A stretch of 64,000 nucleotides of DNA from contig JXTB01000586.1 of the NCBI GenBank assembly GCA_002914805.1, positions 3,738 through 67,737 of the forward strand, in the 5' to 3' direction. Below are positions 25,001 through 35,919 of the stretch, piece after piece. The position numbers were made by a program, and so were the translations under genes. The notes under the pieces were generated by a model. It had not been told where the DNA came from, did not search any database, and saw only the letters and a program-made list of their open reading frames with translations. The stretch's first letter is position 1, and each line of letters starts with the position of its first letter. The stretch is from Parasponia andersonii. Taxonomy: Eukaryota > Streptophyta > Magnoliopsida > Rosales > Cannabaceae.

Positions 25001-26839
25001 ATGGACAAAGAGTTTCAATTAACCGCCCGAGGAATTAAATGAAAATTAGCAAGTAATATTACTTCCCTAGTCAACTAAAAATCATGAGAAGTTACACGCT
25101 TATCGTACAAAGAAAGGAAGATCATCGGTACTAAAAATGAAGCTGCCCCACTTGTCATCCCAGTAAGAAAATGAGGACTTTGGTGTGTGGTATAAAACCT
25201 GAAACAAAAAAGAACAATAAAATCACACAAAAACAAGATAAGATGACAATCTATAAGAAAAACTGACCAAAAAGAAACCGCAATGGAAAAAAAAAAAAAA
25301 AAAACGAAGAGATAAGGGCAACATTACTTGGCTTTCCACACTAATGTTTGCAACAGGCTTCAATGCCTCGATTACAGGGGCCAAGAGAATGTCTTCTATA
25401 CTATGAAAATCCCTGCAGGTACAATGACAGCTATGAAGACAATTTTGGAGTTCCACTACAAAGTACTTGATAACATCAACTGTTTTACCAGGTAATCGAC
25501 CATAATATACTAGTGCTACAATTTTACCAGCATGGTTAAGAGAGCTTTCACCGTATCTTACACCAAGAAAAAATTATTATTCCAGATTAATAGATCAGGC
25601 AAACAAACGCCGTAACAAGTTTGTCATCAACAAACTGTTTCCCACCAGAAAATACACATTACTAGATCAATATTCATACAAAGCAAATGTTTCTATGAAT
25701 TTCACAGCGAGCTGTTTGTAATGAAACATTTAACGGATATGCTTCAATCGGTAGTTACGAGTTAGACTATGATGCCCTTTTTACCATACTAAAGAAACAT
25801 ACACCATTACAACTCTTTCTAGTTGAAGTTAATGTCTCATAATTCCCAATCATAACACCATGAAAAGTTATATGCTGGAACTAAGGAAGCTGAAAATAAA
25901 GGGAAGACATATATAAAAAAGCTCCATACCAATCATAAATGCCGTCTCTTGGATCAGAATTTAGCAAATTAAACGAAATTACAATCTTTCCATCTGCACC
26001 CACGGGCATAAACTCCCCATGAATCGAAGCTTCTTCCTTCCCACCATTAACAAACACCTTAACAAAAATCTCCGCCGCCCTCGACACCGCTGCCGTCTCC
26101 GAAACCCGCCCGGAAAGCCAAGCGTGCCGATACTTGCCAACAACAGCTCTAACATCCTCATCCCTCTTCACCACCACCACGCTATACACCTTCCCACCCG
26201 AGCCGAGCCCCGAGCAACCCCCCAACACAGACTCCAATGCCTCATCAACAGCCTCATCATCATCACCACCCCCAAAATCAACAGCGCTGAGGGCTCCACA
26301 CCTCCATGGACACGAAGATTTACTGCTTCGTGATTCCAGACAGTGAGAGCCGGAGTCTAAGACCACGGAAACGGTGTAGTTGGTGCCACACGTCCCGCAC
26401 TGTGGGGTTTGGGAAGTCAATTTGGTCATTCGATCGAGGAGTGAAGATTCTAGGTCATCGGCGCCGGAGTTGAAACCGATGAAGATTGCTTGAAAGTGAC
26501 AGGGAAAGAGTAATGGAATGGAATCGAGCTCAGCTGAGAGGTGGTCGATTTCGCGGAACGGGAGAGGTGCGCGGTAGATTTCGACCGACTTCCATAGCAA
26601 TGGAAAACCTGAAACCGTAGAAAGAAAACGAATTAGAGCTGAAACGCAATAAAAGCGAGAGGGAGAAGGAGAAAGCGAAGGGTTTCTGGACCTAGGATGA
26701 AGGAGATGAGAACTGAAACGGTGAGGACTAGACGCTTAAGCCCAGGTTTAGTCTTTCGCATGGATTTGGGATCGAAGCCTGAGTCCGGCTCATGTGGTTC
26801 AGATGCTTCGGACTTCGTAACTTCGGAGAGTCCCGCCAT
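22056..26839 (-). CDS. PIGS: GPI transamidase component PIG-S
   Basis: Thirteen exons on the minus strand, from 26839 down: 26692-26839, 25930-26608, 25328-25412, 25109-25198, 24809-24882, 24269-24353, 24096-24185, 23586-23716, 23177-23258, 23028-23075, 22518-22590, 22301-22404 and 22056-22190. Every junction is GT-AG and in phase, giving 607 residues, close to the family length. PIG-S is an ER-membrane subunit of the complex that swaps C-terminal peptides of proteins for a GPI anchor. The expected topology is present: a short N-terminal cytosolic tail, a membrane helix (about 35-55), a large lumenal domain and a second hydrophobic segment near the end (PFFLPVAMHVLLAAL, about 564-578). Plant PIG-S landmarks include YHTPKSSFSYWDDKWG, SNEWHLDTSIAAGGRSKI, MWGGVIVWNP and the C-terminal SLAEDAFFHPSIMSVSYYS segment. 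No breaks were seen. Confidence 0.95.
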
Positions 26840-26962
26840 TGATGAAAGCTCTGATTCACTGAAACTTGTGTGTCGAGTTTCTTCTATTTCGTTTTCAAAT
26901 TCAACGTCATGAAATTCAGATTTGCAGTGGTTAAATAATATGTTTTATTAAATTCGAACAAA
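26840..26962. promoter_or_regulatory. Short spacer: PIG-S 5' flank and upstream of tRNA-Lys
   Basis: Only 123 bp separate the PIG-S start codon from the tRNA gene on the opposite strand, so the PIG-S promoter must overlap the tRNA gene or lie beyond it. No clear TATA box was seen in the PIG-S direction. Confidence 0.4.
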
Positions 26963-27035
26963 GCCGTCTTAGCTCAGCCGGTAGAGCGCATGGCTTTTAA
27001 CCATGTGGTCGTGGGTTCGATTCCCACAGACGGCG
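26963..27035 (+). tRNA. tRNA-Lys (anticodon UUU)
   Basis: A 73-base cloverleaf with acceptor stem gccgtct/agacggc, D-arm gctc...gagc, anticodon stem catgg/ccatg with loop CTTTTAA (anticodon TTT), T-arm gtggg TTCGATT cccac and discriminator G. Box A (tagctcagccgg) and box B (ggttcgattcc) match RNA polymerase III promoters. There is no intron. T-rich sequence follows, with TTTT at about 27049. It decodes AAA/AAG Lys codons. The stems are perfect, so the gene is probably active. Confidence 0.97.
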
Positions 27036-27297
27036 TTTGTTTCATTATTTTATTTTTCATGGTTTTAATTCACTTCTCTTTTTTACTTGATCTGAATGAA
27101 TAGTGAATGGCGTTGGATGATAGTGCATACCACATTATCTTTCAGGAAACTTATACAATTTCTTTAAGATCAAACAAGCAAGCAGTATAAATAAAAACTT
27201 GATTGGAATGTTCCAATAACCAAACTACAACAACCTCTTGTAACAAACAAAGTGCATTTACTTGAATTGAACAAGAAAGTGGGTTTAAAACTGGAGA

Positions 27298-30200
27298 TTA
27301 TATTTTTGTTTTGGCCAATTGCTCAGCCATTTTGCTTGCTTCATTAGCTTCTTCTAACTTCACAATCCTATCAGCTTGACTTCCAGCGAACTTCGTCCTG
27401 AAGAGCTCCACATCTTCATCTTTCTATGCAACAAAGGACGGAGATGAATTAGTCAGAGTACCCTCTGAAAAGGGTAAGAAAGAGAATAAAGAATGCAAAC
27501 GAAACAATTAAGTGCCAAGTGGTAAGAGATACCAGTTCCTTAAACAAAGGTTCTGGTGTGCCAATCTTATGGCCAGCAGATATAAACTCCCAAGGTTTTC
27601 TTGCCCTTTCGAGATCTCCACTTTCATTGCTTAGTGAAAGTTGATTTTCAGGGGGAATATCAAGCTGCTTCAGTACCTTAAATCAAGTTTGAATGAAAAA
27701 GAAAAACTTTTAGATTTAAGACTCAGTTTCTATGTTGGGACGGAACTTTAGTACTAATTTTAGCTAAAGAATGTAGTGCGTGTGACAGAAGGATGCAATA
27801 CCTTGAGCGAAAAGGAAGGCATGAATGGTTCTAACAAGCATGCCAGAAGAAAGACCAGCCCCACTGAAGTTCTTATGACAATGTTGCAGGAATCTTGGTC
27901 TTGCTTGTAAAGCTTCCAGAATTGGCTCTCCTACAAAGTATGAACATTTACAGATGAAGATAGTTTAGAACAAGCAAATAGTTTATTTAGTGAAGAAGCT
28001 TAATTTGTGGCCTTACTTGTAGATATGCATTGCCTTCACTAGAGATGCTCATTCCAATTTTCAGTGCTTGCTTTAGTTTGACCTGAATTAAATTAAACGT
28101 GGAAAGTTCCCCTTCTCGGTAAAAGAAGTGCAGAGAATTAAGTAGAAAAGGCTGCTAAGAAAAAAATGCTATAATAAAATCGATTAGTTCATTGAAGAAC
28201 TACAATGTTCATATGGTCACCTTTTCCATAGCTTCAATGTATTGGTCCACAAACTTGCTAATCTTTTCTGCTAATGTTCTTGTTAAGGGATGTAATTCTG
28301 CCCCTGGAGAATCAGGAATGATGGATCCATATCCTATTCCTGCAGCAGACATAATCATAGGATGGATAGGAGAAAGTAAGTCAAAGCAGTGACATTATCT
28401 TCAAAGGAGGTCAAAAACCCGGTTAACTGACCTTGAGGCTTTGTAATGAAGCTCAAAACTCGGTTAATGAAATTGCCCAGATTATTAAGCAACTCAGAGT
28501 TTAGTTTTGCTTGCAAATCTACCCATGTAAACAATGAATCTGAGACCTAATAATGACCAAAAAAAGAAAAGGAGAGAGAGAGGGTGAGTAAAAAGAAAAA
28601 AGAAATTAGAGCTTGCAAATAGAATGTGACATTCTGAAGCAGAAGAAAGTGATGCAACAGAACATACTTCAGGTCTGTTAGTTAGCAAGTAATATCTCCA
28701 CACTTCTGAGGGGATATTTGTATCTTTTGCTTCATTACCAAAAACTCCTATCCCTTTACTCTTGGAGAACTTTCCTGCACGGAGAAAATTTCAAAAACTA
28801 AAAACCAAAGTATCCAACAAAAAAAAAAAAAAAAACCGAAAAACATAAAGCAGTAAAGCATCAAACTCCAATGAACGTTTACCTGATTCATAGTTTAGAT
28901 ATTCAGTTACACTAATGCTCTTCATCATTGTCCAATTTTCTCCAGTTCCAAGAAGTGTAGAAGGAAACATAACCTGAAAATTATAATAAGCGTACCAAAT
29001 ATTGGGAAAAAATTGAAAGAATGCTTTATTAGGATAAACGAAATGCGCCCATATGGTCAATAGGTGTATAATACCACAACTACACTGAAGTAAAGTCATA
29101 CAGTAGCATAGAGCAAAGAATTCTTTCGATCTTACTAGTAAAGTTTCAGACTGCCAACATTTTACATTGTTTGAATACATATGAAACACTCTTACTGTGT
29201 GGAAGGGCACATTGTCTTTTCCCATGAACTGATACAGCTCCACATTATCAGGGTTCTTCCACCACTTCTCCCAATCAGATGTGTAACATGAAGTGATGGA
29301 GACATAACCAATGGGCGCGTCAAACCATACATAGAATACCTAAGCATTGTGAATTCACAAGAAAATACAATGTCAGCACTTACAATATTAAACAGAGAAG
29401 TAAGAACAGAATATGAATCAGTTTAGGAAGTATTTAGCCACAAGGACTAAAGGAAAACAACATTAATTGCAATAATTACATACTAACCTTGTCCTTAAAC
29501 TTTTCATGTGGAACAGGAACACCCCACTTAAGGTCCCTAGTTATACAGCGAGGCTTAAGTCCTTCTTTCAGCCATGCATATGTAGCTTGAATGGCATTCT
29601 GGCTCCAAGATCCCGCAACTGACATGTTACTGATGTATTCTTCCAATTTGTCTTTCAACAATGGGAGTTCTAAAAATAAGTGGTCCGTGTCGCGAATTTG
29701 TGGAGTTGTCCGACATACCTGTTTATTGCAATTTTTTCTAAATCAATCCTCACTAAAAAAACCGAAAGACCTGAATTGTAACTCAGAGAAAATACGTACT
29801 TTACACTTGGGATCTTTAAGTTCGGTTGGATTCAATAGCTTTCCGCACTTCTCACATTGATCACCGCGTGCAGAATGATAGTTGCAATCTAGCATTGGAC
29901 AGGTTCCTTCAACAAGCCGATCAGCCAAGAACCGGTTGCATTTTTCGCAATAAAGCTGAATAGACATCAGAGTTTAAAATCACTAACAAGAGGAAACAAA
30001 TTATGCATAATTGTAATTAAGTCAATTCTTCGTCTGCAGTAAATACAAAATAATACATCTTTATGCATAGAAAGCGAATGATATACCTGCTGCATTGTGT
30101 TATCAGAAAGCCAATTGTTCTCCATCAGTCTAGTGAAAATTGCTTGACATATTTCAGTTTGTTGAGGAGTTGATGTTCGTCCAAATTCATCGAAACTTAT

Positions 30201-31004
30201 GTTGAACCAATCATAGACCTCCTTATGAATTGCGTGATATCTACACGAATTGCAGGAAAAAAAAAATCTTGGTCATGCAACTTTTATCCTCGTATTGCAC
30301 TCAATAACAAGAAGAATGTGATTAATATAATATTACAAGTTGATCACACTCAAATTAGAATTTATTTTGTCTTAGTCTCTAAGTGGAACAAGCCACAAGA
30401 AAATTTGGTAAAAGTAGCATACACATCCAAAATATGAACCCTTTTTAAAAAAAGAAAAATGGTCTGCTTGACCAACTTACTTGTCGCAAATCTGTTGTGG
30501 AGTAGAATTCTCCTCCATGGCCTTTGTCTCCGTAGCCGTTCCATACTCATCAGTCCCACATATGTAAATAGCGTTGTAGCCACGAAGACGACAATACCGA
30601 GCAAAAACATCAGCACTCAAAACACCTGTTGCAGCCATGGAAACGACAACATGAACATGCTACCTTCAATAAACGACAAAGTTCCATTAAGCAACGACAC
30701 AAGACAACAAGAAAGCGAAATTCACATAACACCCTCTAAAGAACTGAAGCTGGCATAGAAGACCCATATCCCAAATTCACATGATTCATGAACAAAAATT
30801 AGAACAAAAACAAAATTCATGTGTGTGTGTATGTATATATATATATTACAGAGAGAGATTACAGCCAATGATGTTGCCGAGATGAGGGACGTTATTGACA
30901 TAAGGCAAGGCGCTAGTGACTAGTATGTTCCTCTTTCCGGGTATTGGTAGCTTTGGGTTTTTGACGACTCCTCCTCTGCCACCTGAATGATCCGCCATGT
31001 CCAT
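27298..31004 (-). CDS. Methionyl-tRNA synthetase, cytosolic type, lacking the C-terminal EMAPII-like domain
   Basis: Fourteen minus-strand exons, from 31004: 30863-31004, 30481-30625, 30087-30240, 29800-29955, 29488-29718, 29196-29339, 28883-28973, 28668-28774, 28432-28546, 28221-28339, 28017-28082, 27802-27930, 27533-27676 and 27298-27423. All junctions are GT-AG and in phase; product 622 residues. The enzyme charges initiator and elongator tRNA-Met. Class I signatures are present: HLGN (HIGH box, residues 41-44), a Cys-rich zinc insert (about 150-190), VWFDAPIGY and KFSKS (KMSKS box, about 356-360), then the anticodon-binding helical domain. Typical plant cytosolic MetRS is about 800 residues with a tRNA-binding EMAPII-like tail; here the frame ends soon after FAGSQADRI with ...AKTKI-stop, and only 263 bp separate this stop from the tRNA gene. 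An upstream in-frame ATG two codons before MADHS was chosen as the start. Confidence 0.93.
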
Positions 31005-31232
31005 ACAGCTTAGAGCAGAGACTAAGCTTAGAAATGAGAAGAAAACAAAGGTTTTTGGAGTCTAAACGTGGTTTGAGAGGGAGGGGCGCTGACTTTTCAA
31101 GCCAGTGGAATATGAATATCGTTGTTGCCCAAGTGGGTGGAAGAATAAAACTAGTTACTAGTTAGTGTCCCCTGTGCTTAGTTTATACGCACCTTGACAA
31201 TAAAGCAGACGCACCTTAGAATGTATACATAG

Positions 31233-31263
<31 letters not shown>

Positions 31264-32060
31264 GAAATATCACTATCTCGGTCATGGATGATGTCTCAAC
31301 TGAAACAAACTTTGCTAAGGTGGATCAATCAATGAATCTAATATTGTCTTCGCCCAAGTCCCAACTTGCAATTTTTAATGCCTTTGATCTAATGTGGTAT
31401 ATATATAAATATATATATGTTTTATTATTTGTTCAAATAATAATACCCTAGAAGAGATAGGAAATGCTAGAAAGCAAGTCCAATTTGATCTCATTTCTGC
31501 GTAATTGTTCTTTCCTAATCAGGGGTTTATATAAATAGTGTACCAAGTGTAGTTTCTCTATAAAGAGTCTTCTCCAGGGCCGGGGGAAAAAAAAAATCGT
31601 AATTTGAGAAGTACGGCTTTCAATGGACCATTTTTGCATTTTCAGTTATGGACATGCTTGAATTGAAAGAACTGAGTTCAGGAAAAACGAACATACCAAT
31701 GAATAAGGGGAAGGAATAATGGGAAGACTAAGGAAAACAAAATTTATTAATTTATATTTCAAGAGACCGTTTTGATATAACAAAAAGGTGTAATGAGCAT
31801 AAATGAAATGTTTCAAGTTTAAGTAAAGAAGGGTTGTCTTAAGAAAAAAGTGAAAAATAACAGTAGGTCTAGAGTGAGGCAAAGATTAATAGGCAATAGA
31901 GATCTTTCTTCTGTTACGTGAGTATTGGTAGTACACAGTATAAGGCATCCAAAGAATAGAATATAATAGAAAATGCAATAATCATTCACCATTGTCTGAT
32001 AACGTTAACGTTAGCGTTAACCTAAACCTAAACCATTGTCACATAAACCTAAACTATCAT
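31005..32060. other. Intergenic, with poly-A run and telomere-like motifs
   Basis: No gene is seen. A 28-base A run lies at 31233-31260. A short interstitial telomere-like stretch (cctaaacctaaacc, 32021-32034, and another aaacctaaac near 32044) follows a taacgttaacgttagcgtta block at 31999-32020. The MetRS promoter presumably lies at the left end of this region. Confidence 0.5.
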
Positions 32061-32961
32061 TGGAATCTTAGACTGTCATATCCAAGTACCCGCAATACAT
32101 ATCAAGATTACATGTAAACAGAAATGTTATCCTTAAAAATTGGAACGTAGGTTCCCATGTTGGGTCCAAGATTTCCCTACGTCGAATTCTGCAATATCCA
32201 TTTACACCCCATTCCGGTCCAAACGAACTAATAACAAACCAAAATGGTACTCCATTTAAGTTTCGAAACCCCTCCATTATCATCACATGGGAGAGAGTAC
32301 CACCCACTCTTCTAAATATTTCCTGCGAAAAAAAATAGTCACAATCAACATTAGTAAAATAAATTCAAGTGTACTATACAGCAAAACATAAAGTTGACTA
32401 CAAAACTAATCACAGGCTGGACCATTCCAGTCCCTGAAAGATTCATCTAGATGCGAACCCAAGATGACTATATGTCCAAGAATCAATGCGTGATCTATGC
32501 TTTCGGCTGTACTCAGTTTCTTGAAGTTCTTTATAGGACTCACTCGAGAAAGCCCCTAAAGATTAGTTAAAATATAATCGAAAACCATCACAAATCAATA
32601 CAGTTATATATTAACAAAAAAATCTTACCATTAGCTTAGTTACAGATAGGTCTCGAGGCGGAGAAATAGGGTAGTCTCCCTCAAATGATATTCCAAATGA
32701 CATAACATATTCCAAAGCAGCTCCTGTATGGAAGGATTGAGAACCAAGAACTGGGCAGCAATTTAATTACTCTTTCACAGAAAGCTTAGCAACAATCTTG
32801 TGTTTCCTACTAAGATGTCTCTCAATACATCCTACAACCGCTTTCGCCCAACTCTCATCTGGAAAAAAAAAAAAAAAGAGAGAGAGTTTCAACATTTTAA
32901 CAATACAGATCACACAATGTTTTAACCAAAAAAATAGTATGAGAGAATTACCAGATAAAAC

Positions 32962-33584
32962 TGTTGATGTATGTACGAATAGAAGTAAAAAAGGCAGCCA
33001 TCGTAGCAATAGTAAATAGGGCAGCCGTCATAACAATAGTAAAAAGGGCAGCCGTTATACTAATAGTGAAAAGGACAGCCGTCATAGCAATAGTAAAAAA
33101 GAGCAGCCATAATAGCAATAGTGAAAAGTAGTATTCACACTACCTTTCAAGGCCTATAAATAGAAACTTCATTCATCATTCTCTTCATCCCAAAACTTGA
33201 AAGCATTTCAAGTTTTCTCTTCTAATTAAATCATTTCTTTCTCTTTATTTCTCCTTTTAAAGAGAGTAAAGTTTCTTTGTGAAAGAAGAAGTTTCAAAAA
33301 GTGGCAGTGTAAGGTATGAGTGAGAGAATACTTATGAGAAATTACTTGGGTGTATTGAGGTCATTACGTAGAAAAGAAGGAAATCTATGTGGTTGTGGAA
33401 ACTTTTCATATAGTGAAATTCTTTTCTGAGAGACTGGTTTTTCTCCTGATTTAGAATTTTTCCACTTAAATTCTTGTGTTGTAAGATTGGTTTCTATTCC
33501 TTATTATTATTTCTCTATTATTCTGCCATTTCTTTGAAGTGAGATCCTGAGAGCGGTGAATCTGAGTCAATTAGATTCCCAACA
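32962..33584 (+). repeat. 5' LTR of the gag-only copia, with U3 tandem repeats
   Basis: Starts tgttgatgta and ends ...cccaaca. At 32985-33130 there are about five imperfect units of roughly 27 bp, each with a core close to gggcagccgtcatagcaata. A TATA box (cctataaatag) follows at 33153-33163. The repeats sit where LTR enhancers usually lie. The same core is found in the LTRs at 53.2 and 58 kb. Confidence 0.85.
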
Positions 33585-33739
33585 AGTGGTATCAGAGCAG
33601 GGTTCTTTGGTGCATTATAGCTTAGTGTTAGTCTAAGAAATCTGTGTAAGGAGGCTGTGTTCAAGTGGGAGTATTTGAACTCTTTAATCCTTCTTGGAAA
33701 TTTTCTTAGCAGTTTTTCAAGTTAGAAGTACGAAGCAAG

Positions 33740-34345
33740 ATGTCAGGAAACACGATTTCAATTTCTTTTAGAGCTTATGTGGAGAAATTTGATGGGAACA
33801 TCAATTTTGGCTTGTGGCAAATACAAGTCAAGGATTTATTGATTCAATCTGAATTACACAAGGTTTTAAAAGACAGAGATTCTGATAAATCCAGTATGAG
33901 CGATGAAGACTGTGATGACCTAGATGAGAGAGCTGCAAGTGCGATACATATGTGTCTGGCCAAAAATGTCCTTGCAAATGTGCTTGGAATAATGACGGCC
34001 AAAGATCTCTGGAGAAAGTTTGAAGAATTGTATCAAGCGAAAGATGTCTCAAATCGAGTGTACCTGAAGGAACAGTTTCATACATTGCCTATGAATAAAG
34101 ATACGAAAATTTCTGATCATCCAAGTGTCTTGAATGGTATCGTTTCTGAATTGGAGGCTATTGGAGTGAAGATTGAAGATGAAGATAAGGCATTACGATT
34201 CATCTGGTCTCTTCCACCTTCCTATGAGCATATGAAACCTATTTTGGTACATGGGAAGGAGACTGTAGTTTATTCTGAGGTCACAAGTAAACTTTTGTCT
34301 GAAGAAAGAAGGCTGACGGGTGGTGGAAGTAATGTTCCATGTTAA
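33740..34345 (+). CDS. Copia gag protein (UBN2 type), open
   Basis: A 201-residue open frame starts MSGNTISISF and contains KFDGNINFGLWQIQVKDLL, DLWRKFEELYQ and the LPPSYEHMKPIL segment, all typical of copia gag. The frame ends in TAA before the zinc knuckle, which persists only as remnants (GCGQSGHLK...) with stops downstream. It forms the particle core in living elements; here it is the only coding region left between the LTRs. Confidence 0.85.
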   Translation: MSGNTISISFRAYVEKFDGNINFGLWQIQVKDLLIQSELHKVLKDRDSDKSSMSDEDCDDLDERAASAIHMCLAKNVLANVLGIMTAKDLWRKFEELYQAKDVSNRVYLKEQFHTLPMNKDTKISDHPSVLNGIVSELEAIGVKIEDEDKALRFIWSLPPSYEHMKPILVHGKETVVYSEVTSKLLSEERRLTGGGSNVPC

Positions 34346-34905
34346 GGCTCAGCCTTGGCAGTTGACACTAGGAAGAAAAAATCCATGAAAAAGAATATAA
34401 TCTGCTAGGGGTGTGGACAATCTGGGCACCTAAAAATAAATTATTAAAAAGGTGGAGCAGGCTAGGTTAAAAGCTCTAAATATGGTGATGTTGCTAATAT
34501 TGTCTCCTATGATGGAGATGATGATCTTGTCCTTTGATCATGATATGTACATCCTCATGGTATGTCACTAATCTCCAAAGAAGCCATGAAAGAAGATGTG
34601 TCATAATTAGTGGCAGCAAGTTTGCACACAGCCATTGGTTTGGCATTGATGTAAGGCGTGTGTTGAATGATGTCGATGGCTGATGGACTCTTGGAGAAAC
34701 CAAACATGGGAGTCAGCATCATAATTATCAACAAGGTTTTTTTGACATGAGCCCAAGATGAAATTATTAGAATTCGTCAATTTTAAGTGATATGTATACT
34801 CATATGGTAGAGTATGATTGTCAGTAAAGACAATGATAGTAATGTAAGCTATGAGATGAGACGTATGTGAAGATGTGATTAAAATCAAGTCTTCAAGTAG
34901 GAGAT

Positions 34906-35447
34906 TATTGATGTATATGTGAATAGAAGTAAAAAGGGCAGCCATCATAGCAATAGTAAAAAGGGCAGCCATCATAGCAATAATAAAAAGGGACAGCCGT
35001 AATAGCAATAGTAAAAAGTAGTGTTCTCACTACTTTTCAAGACCTATAAATAGATACTTCATTCATCATTCTATTCATCCCAAAACTTGAAAACATTTCA
35101 AGTTCTCTCTTCTAATTAAATCATTTCTTTCTCTTTATTTCTCCTCTCAAAAAGAATAGAGTTTCTTTGTGAAATAAGAAGTTTCAAAGAGTGGCAGTGT
35201 AAGGTGTAAGTGAGAGAATACTTGTAAGAAATTACTTGGGTGTATTAGGGTCATTGGGTAGATTAGAGAGAAATCTATGTAATTGTAGAAACTTTTTATA
35301 TAGTAAGTGGTTTTTCTCTTGATTTGGAATTTTTCCACTTAAATTTTTGTGTTGTGAAATTAGTTTCTATTCCCTATTATTATTTCTCTATTATTCTGAC
35401 ATTTCTTTGAAGTGAGCGGTGAATCTGAGTTAGTCAGATTCCTAACA
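34906..35447 (+). repeat. 3' LTR of the gag-only copia
   Basis: Closely similar to 32962-33584 but about 80 bp shorter, with fewer U3 repeat units (about three at 34930-35010) and some deletions downstream. It starts tattgatgta (TG changed to TA) and ends ...cctaaca. A purine-rich aagtaggaga lies just upstream. Confidence 0.85.
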
Positions 35448-35560
35448 ACAACTCTGTCTTGAATAACACCTTGGAAATCCATCAGCCAAAGAATTAGGTC
35501 TAATATGAAACAATGAGTTTTTTATGAATCAGAATCATAAGGGGAGACGGAACTACTTTA

Positions 35561-35884
35561 AAAAAATTTGGCAAACCAATTCAAAGCAAGAGAAGTCTTG
35601 TTAATCACAAAAAAGCCAGAGATTGTCCATACCAGGAAAAATCAATTTAACAAAAGTGAGAAAGATAAGAAATTAGCAGGACTAATGATCTTGCTGACTA
35701 AAAGGCAGAAATAACAGAGCAATATACATTCATAAATTATACATATGTCTCAAAAAAAAAAAAATTACAAGCCTAACAATGAACAAGCTTTGAACTCTTA
35801 AATTAATCAAGAGTGCGACCGAGAGAAAGAGAGAGAAATGGAGTCGAGAGAGTTGGTGATGCATTGATGCCGCATTTATTAATA
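35561..35884. other. Intergenic, no gene seen
   Basis: AT-rich sequence with a short A run (35753-35764) and a GA-rich patch (35818-35836). No exon or repeat family was recognised. Confidence 0.4.
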
Positions 35885-35919
35885 ACTAGGAAAAATATTT
35901 GCACGTGCAAGACACGTGC
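35885..35919 (-). mobile_element. Helitron-like 3' terminus
   Basis: On the minus strand a perfect 7-bp hairpin (GCACGTG, five-base loop, CACGTGC; 35901-35919) is followed by 11 AT-rich bases and CTAGT (35885-35889). A T comes next. Hairpin, short spacer, CTRRT end and a following T are the hallmarks of Helitron 3' ends. The matching 5' TC terminus, expected at a higher coordinate, was not identified, so the extent is open. Confidence 0.6.

Larger units (their letters stand above)
32962..35447 (+). mobile_element. Short copia element with gag only (internally deleted or non-autonomous)
   Basis: LTRs at 32962-33584 (623 bp) and 34906-35447 (542 bp) flank a 1.3-kb interior. TGGTATCAGAGC (33587-33598) is the Met-tRNA primer-binding site right after the first LTR. 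The interior has gag (33740-34345) and a decayed zinc knuckle (about 34400-34450) but no protease, integrase or reverse transcriptase. Flanks aaaac (32957-32961) and acaac (35448-35452) are a likely 5-bp target duplication with one change. The element would need enzymes from a relative to move. It interrupts the cysteine-protease relic. Confidence 0.85.
32068..35560 (-). pseudogene. Papain-like cysteine protease relic split by a copia element
   Basis: Minus-strand blocks follow the C1A protease order. 35453-35560 gives a propeptide/mature junction-like piece (...MDFQGVIQDR). 32628-32858 gives DESWAKAVVGCIERHL, KLSVKE, then SQSFHTGAALEYVMSFGISFEGDYP. 32410-32559 gives ...ALILGHIVILGSHLDESFRDW. 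32068-32322 gives SHVMIMEGF, GVPFWFVISSFGPEWGVNGYCRIRR. Splice sites are recognisable. Catalytic residues are lost: the active-site Cys position reads Ser (ESWA for SCWA) and the Asn position reads Ser (VISSFG for VKNSWG). The second block also has an in-frame TAA at 32767-32769. A retrotransposon (32962-35447) sits at the 3' end of the first block. Known members degrade proteins in vacuole or lytic compartments; this copy was probably inactive before it was interrupted. Confidence 0.7.

Noticed and set aside
26019..26346. Pro/Thr/Ser-rich plus-strand frames
   Set aside because: Antisense shadows of the GC-rich PIG-S exon 2, which has strong family motifs.
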